From positions 1 through 40,094 of the forward strand of contig CADCOT010000089.1 in assembly GCA_902803145.1 (NCBI GenBank): a stretch of 40,094 nt of DNA, given 5' to 3'. Under the pieces are notes generated by a model that worked only from the letters and a program-made list of their open reading frames with translations, was not told the DNA's origin and did no database searches. Positions 1-8,275 of the stretch are shown piece by piece. The stretch is from an uncultured Spirochaetales bacterium (GTDB lineage: Bacteria; Spirochaetota; Spirochaetia; Sphaerochaetales; Sphaerochaetaceae). Position numbers and translations under genes: made by a program. Each line of letters opens with the position of its first letter. Within the stretch, counting starts at the first letter, position 1.

Positions 1-6
1 TCTCAA

Positions 7-1413
7 TCAGAGAGGCATAATTCCTGCAATTGCTGCAAAAATCATACACAGAATTGAGAAGCCCCAAACATAGAGGAAGCTGGACTTGATGTGGTCTTTG
101 ATGTCAACTTCAGCAAGACCTGTTCCAAGCAGTGTTGCGGGAACCATGGGGCTGATGAATGTAGCACAGTTGCGGCAAACAACCATTGCAACAGCAATAG
201 GAAGTGCGTTGACGCCGAATGCCTGACCAATTCCGATCATGACGGGGAGCATGCCGTAGAAGTAGCTGTCTGTGTCAAATGCAAGAGCAAGAGGAACAGA
301 AAGGATACCGATGATAAGCGGCAGATGCTGTCCAAGGGCGGCAGGAAGAATCTGAGAAACAATACCTGCAAGACAACGTACAACTGAAGGAATAGCGTCT
401 GCGGGCAGTTCCATAACCTTGGCGGAGATAGCCTTTCCGTCTGCTCCAAGGCTTGTTGTCAGAATACCCATCAGAACTGCAGCACCCATGAGAGTTGAAC
501 ACATCATCAATGCGGGACCTGCATGGAGGTTGATAATCTTCTTATGCATCTTTGCTGAGAAACCGTAGTTAACAAAGAGAGCAATTGAAAGACCAATCAT
601 GAACGGTACATAGCTGGGGAATACGTCCCAGATGAGCATTGCAATAACTGCAATTGTAAGGGCAATGTTGAACAGGAAGAGTTTGGGTCTTGCAAGTTCG
701 TTGTCCTTCTTTTCCTCAACAACTTCAACAACTTCAATGTTGCCTTCAATGTCAGCAAGCTTTCCGTGAAGGCCTGCACCGCGTTTCTTTTCCTGGAAAC
801 CGGCAAGAACTGCGTGTGCAATTGCAAGGATGATACCGAAGATCTGGATGGGGAGAATTGTCTGCCAAAGTGAACCGGCTTCAATTCCGAGAACAGATGC
901 TGCACGCATTGTGGGTCCTGCCCAAGGCATGAGGTTAAGAACACCCATTGAAAGGACTGCAATACGAAGTAGGGTGGTCGGTCTCATGTGCATTCTCTTG
1001 TAGACAGGAAGCATTGCGGGAACAACAATACAGAATGTTGATGCTCCACCGCCGTCCAGGTGTCCGACAAGGGCAATGATAGCTGTAACAACAGCAACAC
1101 CAACTACGTTGTCTCCAACCAGTTTCATAAGTCTGCCGATAATTGCGTCAAACATTCCGGCATCTGTCATGACACCGAAGTACAGAACAGAGAACACAAA
1201 CAGGGCTGCTGTAGGACCTGTGCTGCTGAAACCTGACTTGATCATTGTTGCGAGATCATCAAAGGAGTTTCTTCCGAAGATGACCAGAATCAAACCCAGA
1301 ATTGCCGGGAAAACAATAAAAGCAATAGCCGGCTGGGTTTTACTCCTGAATAAGGTGACTACTATGGCAACGATTGTCGCCAGGCCAAGAAGGCCAACTA
1401 CCAAATTACTCAT
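7..1413 (-). CDS. CitMHS-family citrate/divalent-metal-type transporter
   Basis: A 468-residue, strongly hydrophobic multi-pass inner-membrane protein. The segment 'GHLDGGGASTFCIVVPAML' followed by 'PVYKRMHM' (about residues 117-143) is the signature region of the CitMHS family, secondary carriers that take up citrate or related carboxylates with a metal ion and protons. Length is close to the usual 430-470. A hydrophilic loop rich in Glu, Val and Lys (about residues 210-240) splits the membrane segments into two halves, as is usual. The ATG has AGAGG about 6 nt upstream. It is divergent from the MATE gene across 86 bp. The substrate cannot be read from sequence; citrate is the family default only. 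The stop codon lies at the window edge, so downstream partners are not visible. Confidence 0.85.
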   Translation of the reverse strand: MSNLVVGLLGLATIVAIVVTLFRSKTQPAIAFIVFPAILGLILVIFGRNSFDDLATMIKSGFSSTGPTAALFVFSVLYFGVMTDAGMFDAIIGRLMKLVGDNVVGVAVVTAIIALVGHLDGGGASTFCIVVPAMLPVYKRMHMRPTTLLRIAVLSMGVLNLMPWAGPTMRAASVLGIEAGSLWQTILPIQIFGIILAIAHAVLAGFQEKKRGAGLHGKLADIEGNIEVVEVVEEKKDNELARPKLFLFNIALTIAVIAMLIWDVFPSYVPFMIGLSIALFVNYGFSAKMHKKIINLHAGPALMMCSTLMGAAVLMGILTTSLGADGKAISAKVMELPADAIPSVVRCLAGIVSQILPAALGQHLPLIIGILSVPLALAFDTDSYFYGMLPVMIGIGQAFGVNALPIAVAMVVCRNCATFISPMVPATLLGTGLAEVDIKDHIKSSFLYVWGFSILCMIFAAIAGIMPL

Positions 1414-1499
1414 AATTACCTCTTTGTGGTTTTATGTTACGATTATAAATGACAAATATGTTCTTTTCAAAGAGTTAAGCTATCCTTAAGATTGAAAAT

Positions 1500-2852
1500 A
1501 TGACGGAAAAAGACAGATTAGGAACAGAACCGGTTGGAAGATTAATGCTTAGAATGGCAACTCCTTCGGTTTTTGCAATGATAATGCAGGCTTTGTACAG
1601 TACTGTTGACTCAATGTTTGTGGGTAGAATCAGTGCTACCAGTCTTGCAGCCATAACCCTTGCATTTCCTGTAACTATGTTTTCCGGTGCAATTTCAACC
1701 GGAATAGGCGTAGGTATAAACTCAAGTATTTCCAGAAACCTTGGAGCGGGTTGTCCTGACAAGTCTTCCAAGGCGGCAGTAAACGGAATGGCAATAGGCC
1801 TGCTTTCCGCATTTATTATGATTATGTTCGGTCTGTTCGGAGTAAGAACATTTCTTGGATTATACACATCTGATCCTACTCTTATCAGTGATGGAATAAT
1901 CTACATAAGAACTATTTCTCTTCTTGCCTTTGGTCAGATTTTTACCCAAATTTCTTTTTCAATTCTTCAAGGCTCAGGAAACATGGTCATTCCATTGCTT
2001 TCTCAAATAGCAGGTGCAATAAGTGTCCTTGTTCTTGATCCATTGCTGATTCTTGTTTTTCATATGGGAATTCAAGGAGCGGGTCTTGCATCAGGTTGTG
2101 CCCAAATTGTTTCAATGAGTGTGGGTTTGTACGGGGTGTTTGTTGTAAACAAAAAGAATTTGGAGGTAAGAATAAAGGGCTTCAGACCGGATATTGATGT
2201 AATGAAGGATATTCTTTCAGTAGGAATACCTTCAATGCTTACACAGGCAACAACATCCGTTGTAAGCGGAATAACAAACAAGATTATTTCCGTCTATGGT
2301 TCTGCTGCAATCTCAGTGTATGGAGGCTTTTCCAAACTCAGCAGTTTCGGAATACTTCCGGTATTTGGAATAACCAGAGGAATGACTCCTATTTTGGGTT
2401 ACAGTTACGGAGCAAAAAACCGCGAACGTTTCATTCAGACCAGAAGAATTGCACTTTTCTGTGCTTTCATTATCTCCTCAGTTTCAGGTCTTTCTTTCGT
2501 TCTTCTGCCAAACGTTGCGCTCAGTTTAATTAATGCAGATGAAAATATGCGCACAATCGGAATGAGCGCATACAGATACTTGGGAACTACTCTTTTTATA
2601 TGCGGAATCTCAATTGTTCTTTCACAGAGCTTTCCGCCGGCAAAAAGATCTTACCTTACAATGATATATACAATTTCAAGGCAGGTGGGCATTCTTATAC
2701 CTCTTTGTCTTATTCTATCCAAAGAATTCGGACTGACAGGTGTCTGGGTAGGATATGCTCTGACTGACTACCTTGCATTTTTGATTGTCCTGATAATGAG
2801 TGTTATATTCCGCAGGAGGGTGCTGGATAAATGGCCAGCCAAGGTTGAATAA
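1500..2852 (+). CDS. MATE-family multidrug/cation efflux protein
   Basis: A 450-residue membrane protein with about 12 hydrophobic segments. The N-terminus 'PVGRLMLRMATPSVFAMIMQ' and 'LYSTVDSMFVGRISATSLAA' is typical of MATE (multi-antimicrobial extrusion) proteins of the DinF/NorM type, which export cationic compounds in exchange for Na+ or H+. Length is normal for the family. The ATG has only a weak upstream purine stretch (CTTAAG), so translation may start weakly. The next gene, an HNH-type protein, begins 5 nt after the stop, implying one transcript. The substrate is not inferable. Confidence 0.9.
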   Translation: MTEKDRLGTEPVGRLMLRMATPSVFAMIMQALYSTVDSMFVGRISATSLAAITLAFPVTMFSGAISTGIGVGINSSISRNLGAGCPDKSSKAAVNGMAIGLLSAFIMIMFGLFGVRTFLGLYTSDPTLISDGIIYIRTISLLAFGQIFTQISFSILQGSGNMVIPLLSQIAGAISVLVLDPLLILVFHMGIQGAGLASGCAQIVSMSVGLYGVFVVNKKNLEVRIKGFRPDIDVMKDILSVGIPSMLTQATTSVVSGITNKIISVYGSAAISVYGGFSKLSSFGILPVFGITRGMTPILGYSYGAKNRERFIQTRRIALFCAFIISSVSGLSFVLLPNVALSLINADENMRTIGMSAYRYLGTTLFICGISIVLSQSFPPAKRSYLTMIYTISRQVGILIPLCLILSKEFGLTGVWVGYALTDYLAFLIVLIMSVIFRRRVLDKWPAKVE

Positions 2853-2856
2853 AGGT

Positions 2857-3792
2857 ATGGCAGCGAAAAACGTTGAAACATCAAAAGGAAACATCTTAAA
2901 GAGACTCAGAAACATTACCTGTCCCTACACTGGGATAAGGATGATTTCCGGTTCAATGATGAACAGAATTGAAGTCAAACTGGGTGAGTGCAGAAACATA
3001 AAGGAAAAACTGTTTCTTCTATCAAGGTATGCAAGTCATATGCAACCCGTTGAACACCGAATCTTTGACCATATTACATATTACATTGATTCAAATCCTA
3101 ACAAAGGGCTTGCTGACTTCTTTTCTTCAAACTATGAATTCCATCTTGAAAAGCTCAGGCTTGAAGAGTTCAGAGTTATAGACAGGGTGGATGAAAAATC
3201 ATCAATCCTAAGTGCCGGTACACAGCTGAAGCTTAGGAAAGAAACCACAAGTTGCAGAACCAAAATTCTCAGTATCAGCAGTGATTCTGTCTTCAGACGC
3301 AAAGGTTTTCTATCCGCCCTTGAAGGCATAGAGCCACGGAATCCCTATGAAGAAAGAGTTCTATCAGAAATAAGGAACCTTGCACTTTTTCTTCCTACAT
3401 CAGGTAGCAGTGAACATGCTTTTATTGTCAAGTACAAGGTCAGAAATGAAGATGAGGTTCTTAGCAGATTGTTGATGGGCTCAGTTGCCACAATTGAACA
3501 TATAAGACCTCACAGCATGGGCGGAAAGAATGAACTTTCAAACTTTATGCTGGTCTCAAGAAACGGCAACAAGTATCGTGAGAACAATCCTCTTTCGGCC
3601 TACATTGACAGAAACCCAAATATCCCTGAATACTGCCAAATATACATAAACGAAATAATTGACAGCATTAAAAAGGGAGCCCTGAAGGGAAACGAAGATT
3701 ATCCTTTCAAATTAAAGGAAACACTGTTCAATGAGTCTGAAGGAAGAATTCTTTTGGATTTGTCGGAAATGAAGTCAACAACAGCCTTATGA
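2857..3792 (+). CDS. HNH-type nuclease-like protein, unrecognised family
   Basis: A 311-residue soluble protein with no membrane segments. Near the N-terminus is 'CPYTGIRM', resembling a single zinc-knuckle half-site. Around residues 215-240 is 'TIEHIRPHSMGGKNELSNFM' followed by Arg/Asn-rich residues, a good match to the core of HNH endonucleases (E-H-I-x-P-x-S-x-G-G-x-N, then Asn). The second zinc-binding Cys pair seen in many HNH proteins is absent. I chose the ATG at 2857 rather than one 57 nt upstream that would lie inside the MATE gene; AAGG occurs shortly before it. It is probably cotranscribed with the MATE gene. Its last 94 bp overlap the convergent hydrolase gene. The specific function is unknown; the HNH core is read by eye. 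Confidence 0.6.
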   Translation: MAAKNVETSKGNILKRLRNITCPYTGIRMISGSMMNRIEVKLGECRNIKEKLFLLSRYASHMQPVEHRIFDHITYYIDSNPNKGLADFFSSNYEFHLEKLRLEEFRVIDRVDEKSSILSAGTQLKLRKETTSCRTKILSISSDSVFRRKGFLSALEGIEPRNPYEERVLSEIRNLALFLPTSGSSEHAFIVKYKVRNEDEVLSRLLMGSVATIEHIRPHSMGGKNELSNFMLVSRNGNKYRENNPLSAYIDRNPNIPEYCQIYINEIIDSIKKGALKGNEDYPFKLKETLFNESEGRILLDLSEMKSTTAL

Positions 3793-4634
3793 GCTGATTT
3801 TGCATCAGGAATAGGATACAGCGGGTAAACATGGTTCAGGCCATTTCCCACAATCAGTTCTACCGTTCTTCCTGCCTGCACCAGTTTTCTGTAAAACGCT
3901 GTTACATCCGGATAAAAAATCTCTCTAGTTCCTGTAAATAGCAAGGTTTCCGGAAAATTCTCAAGATTACCATACAGAGGACTTACTTTTGGATCTTTTG
4001 AATCAAGATTCCCTGCCCAGATGCGTCCCATCTCCCTAAGTCCGTCAACTCCCAGCATGGGATCTTTGTTTTCATAATCCGAGTAGTCACCTGACATTGA
4101 AATATCAACCCAAGGGGAGAGCAGACAGACTTTCTCTGGTAAGGCTATGCCCTGTTCTGAAAGATACATTACAAAAGCTGCAGCCAGACCGCCTCCTGCA
4201 CTGTCTCCCATTATCACAGCGGGGTGGTTGGCATTGTACAGATTTAAGAGAAAGTCAAACGTTTCTTCCCACGTGTGGTTTGGTGCAAGTCTGTAAAGCG
4301 GAATAACAAAGTTTACATTTGCTTCAGAGCACAAAACATCGCAATAGCATATGTGGAAGAACGATATTTGCTGAACATAGGCTCCTCCGTGAAGATAGAA
4401 AACTGTCTTTGCAGATTCGTTTTTCGGTGAAAAACGGATTACCTGGTTGCCCTGAAACTCGGTTATTTCAACATTGCTACGGTATAATCTGAAGGGGAGT
4501 CTGTAGGGTTTGTCTTCTATACGGCTGCGTCTTTTCATGTACTTTTGTGCTTTCTCAACACTGTCAAAGCAGCCTGTATTTATCAGTTTCAGGGTCTTTT
4601 CAGCGGCCCATGCCGCAAACGAACGGTTTTTCAT
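3699..4634 (-). CDS. Alpha/beta hydrolase (HSL/acetyl-esterase type)
   Basis: An alpha/beta-hydrolase-fold enzyme of the hormone-sensitive-lipase-like group (fold-3), probably a cytoplasmic carboxylesterase. It carries the oxyanion-hole motif 'YLHGGAY', the nucleophile elbow 'GDSAGGG' with catalytic Ser, a 'LLSPWVDIS' strand typical of the group, and a late 'GNGLNHVYPL' holding the catalytic His. The start is set at the ATG at 4634 (311 residues), because longer readings would overlap the divergent channel gene and add a low-complexity Cys/Arg/Phe-rich segment. No strong ribosome-binding site is visible there, so the start is uncertain. The last 94 bp overlap the HNH gene on the other strand. 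The substrate is unknown. Confidence 0.8.
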   Translation of the reverse strand: MKNRSFAAWAAEKTLKLINTGCFDSVEKAQKYMKRRSRIEDKPYRLPFRLYRSNVEITEFQGNQVIRFSPKNESAKTVFYLHGGAYVQQISFFHICYCDVLCSEANVNFVIPLYRLAPNHTWEETFDFLLNLYNANHPAVIMGDSAGGGLAAAFVMYLSEQGIALPEKVCLLSPWVDISMSGDYSDYENKDPMLGVDGLREMGRIWAGNLDSKDPKVSPLYGNLENFPETLLFTGTREIFYPDVTAFYRKLVQAGRTVELIVGNGLNHVYPLYPIPDAKSAHKAVVDFISDKSKRILPSDSLNSVSFNLKG

Positions 4635-4764
4635 ACAAAGTAAGTGACATAATAGCAAATCCTGAAGAAAACGCAAATCTTTATTTACACGCGCACGTAA
4701 TATCTTCAAAAAGTTTGTGGTTCTATGATATGATTTTGTAATTGTTTTATCATGGGGGTTGTCT

Positions 4765-7700
4765 GTGGCAAATACTAGGAAAGTCCTGAAGAGAAAAATA
4801 ATCACATACATTGTGACAGTTCTTGCGACAGTTGTTTTGATGATTGGTCTTCTTTCATTTATGCAGACACGTGGTCAGGCAGAGTATCAGAAGAACATGA
4901 GCCTTCTTCCTCTGTTGGATGAGATTGTTGAAGAGTTGGATCTTCATACTGAGAGCGTAGATGCTCTGACAAAGAGGTTCCACAACGCAAACCAGATTTC
5001 TGTCCGGCTTGTTGCTTTATTCCTGCAGTCCGGAGCATTTAAAGAAATCAATGACGCACCGGATGCAGTATCGGCTGCTACAGCCCTTAGAAATCTGACT
5101 TCAAATACAGGCTTGTATTCCATGATGATTGTGGATACTGCCGGTAATTTGCTTTTGATGGACAATGCAGATGTGTACCGCATGGCCGGTGGAGACATGC
5201 AGTACAACATGATAAAAGGCGTTGACAACCCCAACGGAGCCTTTACCCTTGTTGAGTTTGAAAGACTTACTGTAAACACTGCCGGATGGGAGGGAACATA
5301 TAAGCTTCTGCCAAACGGAACAGCACTTTTCTCACCAATTCAGACAGATGTAACTGCATCTGACGGTAAAACATATCACGGATATTACTACAGCACCCCA
5401 ATTAAAAACGAAGACGGAACTGCTTCCAGTTACTTCCTTATTGCTATGGCAGATGCCTCCCAGATGGAAGAAGATATTGCCGGTCTTACTAACATGAAGG
5501 ATGTTCTTGATTCCGTTGGAGTAGGTGATGACGGTTTTGTATTCTCTCTTGATCCTGCAACCGGAGACTTCTCTTTCTATGAAGATGCAGACGGTGTTGT
5601 CAGAACAGGAGAAAACTTCAGAGAAAGCGGCTTAACTGAAGATATTCTTAAAGACGGATATGCCGGAATTCAGACAATTTTCGGAACAGAGTACTACTGT
5701 GTTGCCAAGCAGTATACATCAGATGTCTTTGGTGACCGTATTGTAATTGCCGCAACCCTCCCTGAAACAGAACTGTACGGTTCCAGAATCTACAACATTT
5801 TCTGGTCATTATTGGCCTTCATTGTTGTAGGAAGCCTTATTTTGACCTATGCACTTATTTTCCAGTTAGACCAGATAAAAACCGCCAAAGTATTCTCTAC
5901 ACGTAAAACTTTGTATACAACAAAATCCGGAAAAGAGGTTTATTACAACAGAGCTCTTGCTGTAAAGATTTTCCCGCTTTTGTTAATTGGACTTCTGATT
6001 ATTTTTGCTGTTTCAATTTATACGCAGACACTTGCCTACCTTTCCACAGCAACAAGAATTTCAGAATCTAGAATTAAGGAAATTGGAGCAAGCGTAGAGA
6101 AGAATATTAAGAGGGCTGAAACTGTATCTGAATTCTACGACAAGCAGAATCTGAACAAGACTCTGCTTTTGGCAGATATTATCAAGAGAGCTCCTGAACT
6201 TGTCTTTGACTATGATATGACAGATGCTGTCCATTATGAGTATGCTAAGAACGAAGACGGAAGTATTGTTACAGACAATTACGGCAACCCGGTTCTTACT
6301 GCACGTTATCAGCCAAACCTTTTGGCTTTGTGTAAGGCCTACGACTTTGCTTCTATGTACGTTTTCAACGACAAGGGCCGCGTAATTGCCACAAGCACAC
6401 AGTGGTGGAACTTTGTCCTGAGCGAGGATCCTGAGGCTCAATCCTATCCGTTCCGCGATGTTCTTATAAATACAGACTCTTTGATTCAGGACCTTCAGAC
6501 AAGTGACATTGGACAGTCAGAGCAGTACATTGGCAGCGCATACTATTACTACACATACAACGACAACGGAACAACGCGTTTTGTTTCAGAGTATGAGTAT
6601 AAGAACGGTGTTAGAGCAGAAGACGGAACAATTATTGTCCCAAGTTCTGCAATTACCAGACACAGAGGTCTTGTTCAGACAAGTGTTTCTGCTCACAGCA
6701 TAGAAGACTACATTTCCATGACAACGGTTGAGTACACCATTGAAGGCATGAACATGTTCTATGAGGGTTCTTTCATAGCCTTCTCAGCAGATTCGGAGCA
6801 CAAGGTTCTTTACTCTCCGTTCAAGGAAAACGTAACAATTCCTGTAAGAGAGGGAATGTTTAACGGTAACTTCAACGGTTTCATTACAGTAAACGGAGTA
6901 AAATATTACTCAAGTATCAGAGAAGCAGGTGGAATCTTCCTTGGAACTTTGATTCCGACATCTACATTGTTCTCACTGAGAAATAACATTTCTACTGCAA
7001 CAATCATTATTGCTTTCATTTCTTTTGCAAACCTGCTTGGTTTCATGTTGTATTCAAACAGCGAACAAGATGACGCAATTTGGGAATATCTTGAAGAGAG
7101 AGACTTGGAATCTGAACAACTTGAACAAGCAGCCTCAGAGATGAAGAAGGGCAGTGCTGTCTTTGAAATGACAATGCCTGACGGCAAGAAGAAAACTGTC
7201 AAATCTGCCCAATCAAGATGGGCTAAACGTTTTACGGAATGGAGCAAGAAATCTGTTGAACAGAAGTTCTCAAGCATAGTTGGAATGTGCGCCATATTAT
7301 TCTTTGTGTTTATCCTTCTTTCGGTTCTTCTTGCTAAATACATATTCCCAAGCGGTTCAATTATGGATTACATAATTCACGGTGATCTTGAAAGAACTCC
7401 CAATATCTTTGTTCTTACAAAATGTGCCATGTTGTTTGTTATGGTTCTGTTCGGAGCCAAGATGGTTCAGAAAATTATCAATGTCCTTTCTTCCAACCTT
7501 GGAGCCAGGGCAGAGACTGTAGGACACCTTCTTGAGTCTGTTATCAAGTATGCAGGTGTTATTGGAATTGCCTTCTACTCCCTGTATCTTGTAGGTTTTA
7601 ACACGGCATCGCTTCTGACAAGCGCCGGAATCCTTTCCATTGTTGTTGGTCTTGGTGCCCAGAGCCTTATATCAGATATTCTTGCCGGTATCTTCATTGT

Positions 7701-8271
7701 ATTTGAAGGTGAGTTCAGAGTAGGAGACATTGTTACTATCTCTGACTTCAGAGGAACAGTTATTGAAATTGGAATCCGAACTACCAAGATTGAAGACTTC
7801 CTTGGAAATATTAAGATTTTCAATAACAGTCACATTTCCGGTGTTCTGAATATGACAAAAGAGTACTCTACAATACCGATTACTCTTTCAATTGAATACG
7901 GAGAATCTCTTGAGCGTGTTGAAAATGTTCTTAAGGAAGAATTCCCCAACATCAAGAGAAAAGTCCGCAAGATGGTAAACGGTCCGTTCTACAAGGGTGT
8001 TTCTGCCATGGCTGATAGTTCAGTAAATCTCTTGGTTGTTGCCCAGTGTTTGGAAGAAGACAGAGCTCAGGTACAGAGAGATCTGAACAGAGAGCTTTAT
8101 CTGGTCTTTAACAAGCACGGAATCAACGTTCCGTTCCCGCAGGTTACTGTTTCTTATCTTAAGGATGAAGAAAATAAGAAGGCCAACCTTAAGGAAAAGC
8201 GTGAAGCCGAACAGTTCATTGCAGATCAGAAGAGAAAATCAAAGGGTGTTGATACTCCGGAGAAAGACTAA
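4765..8271 (+). CDS. Giant sensor-linked mechanosensitive channel (double Cache + MscS)
   Basis: A 1168-residue inner-membrane protein. The GTG at 4765 is preferred because GGGGG sits 6 nt upstream. A TTG 6 nt earlier abuts that SD. Order: membrane helix (about 11-33); large outer domain (about 35-343) resembling a Cache sensor, with 'GVGDDGFVFSLDPATGDFSF'; helix (344-366); helix (402-422); second outer sensor-like domain (about 430-740); helix (743-763); charged cytoplasmic linker; helices near 836-864 and 882-905; then the MscS pore region (about 924-980), 'TSAGILSIVVGLGAQSLISD', and the beta domain 'GEFRVGDIVTISDFRGTV'. MscS channels open under membrane tension, and the outer domains suggest extra ligand control. 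The SpoIIE-phosphatase gene follows 4 nt after the stop. MscS identity is firm; the Cache assignments rest on pattern and topology. Confidence 0.9.
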   Translation: MANTRKVLKRKIITYIVTVLATVVLMIGLLSFMQTRGQAEYQKNMSLLPLLDEIVEELDLHTESVDALTKRFHNANQISVRLVALFLQSGAFKEINDAPDAVSAATALRNLTSNTGLYSMMIVDTAGNLLLMDNADVYRMAGGDMQYNMIKGVDNPNGAFTLVEFERLTVNTAGWEGTYKLLPNGTALFSPIQTDVTASDGKTYHGYYYSTPIKNEDGTASSYFLIAMADASQMEEDIAGLTNMKDVLDSVGVGDDGFVFSLDPATGDFSFYEDADGVVRTGENFRESGLTEDILKDGYAGIQTIFGTEYYCVAKQYTSDVFGDRIVIAATLPETELYGSRIYNIFWSLLAFIVVGSLILTYALIFQLDQIKTAKVFSTRKTLYTTKSGKEVYYNRALAVKIFPLLLIGLLIIFAVSIYTQTLAYLSTATRISESRIKEIGASVEKNIKRAETVSEFYDKQNLNKTLLLADIIKRAPELVFDYDMTDAVHYEYAKNEDGSIVTDNYGNPVLTARYQPNLLALCKAYDFASMYVFNDKGRVIATSTQWWNFVLSEDPEAQSYPFRDVLINTDSLIQDLQTSDIGQSEQYIGSAYYYYTYNDNGTTRFVSEYEYKNGVRAEDGTIIVPSSAITRHRGLVQTSVSAHSIEDYISMTTVEYTIEGMNMFYEGSFIAFSADSEHKVLYSPFKENVTIPVREGMFNGNFNGFITVNGVKYYSSIREAGGIFLGTLIPTSTLFSLRNNISTATIIIAFISFANLLGFMLYSNSEQDDAIWEYLEERDLESEQLEQAASEMKKGSAVFEMTMPDGKKKTVKSAQSRWAKRFTEWSKKSVEQKFSSIVGMCAILFFVFILLSVLLAKYIFPSGSIMDYIIHGDLERTPNIFVLTKCAMLFVMVLFGAKMVQKIINVLSSNLGARAETVGHLLESVIKYAGVIGIAFYSLYLVGFNTASLLTSAGILSIVVGLGAQSLISDILAGIFIVFEGEFRVGDIVTISDFRGTVIEIGIRTTKIEDFLGNIKIFNNSHISGVLNMTKEYSTIPITLSIEYGESLERVENVLKEEFPNIKRKVRKMVNGPFYKGVSAMADSSVNLLVVAQCLEEDRAQVQRDLNRELYLVFNKHGINVPFPQVTVSYLKDEENKKANLKEKREAEQFIADQKRKSKGVDTPEKD

Positions 8272-8275
8272 GAAG

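Noticed and set aside
1076-1489. Plus-strand 137-residue frame antisense to the CitMHS gene
   Set aside because: Shadow of the real gene: composition driven by the opposite strand, no recognisable domain and no ribosome-binding site.
4635-4811. Longer N-terminus of the alpha/beta hydrolase
   Set aside because: It would overlap the divergent channel gene and adds atypical sequence; the family domain begins after 4634.
8165-8275. N-terminal extension of the SpoIIE-phosphatase protein
   Set aside because: It lies inside the channel gene and would bury the signal peptide; the ATG at 8276 gives a clean signal sequence.
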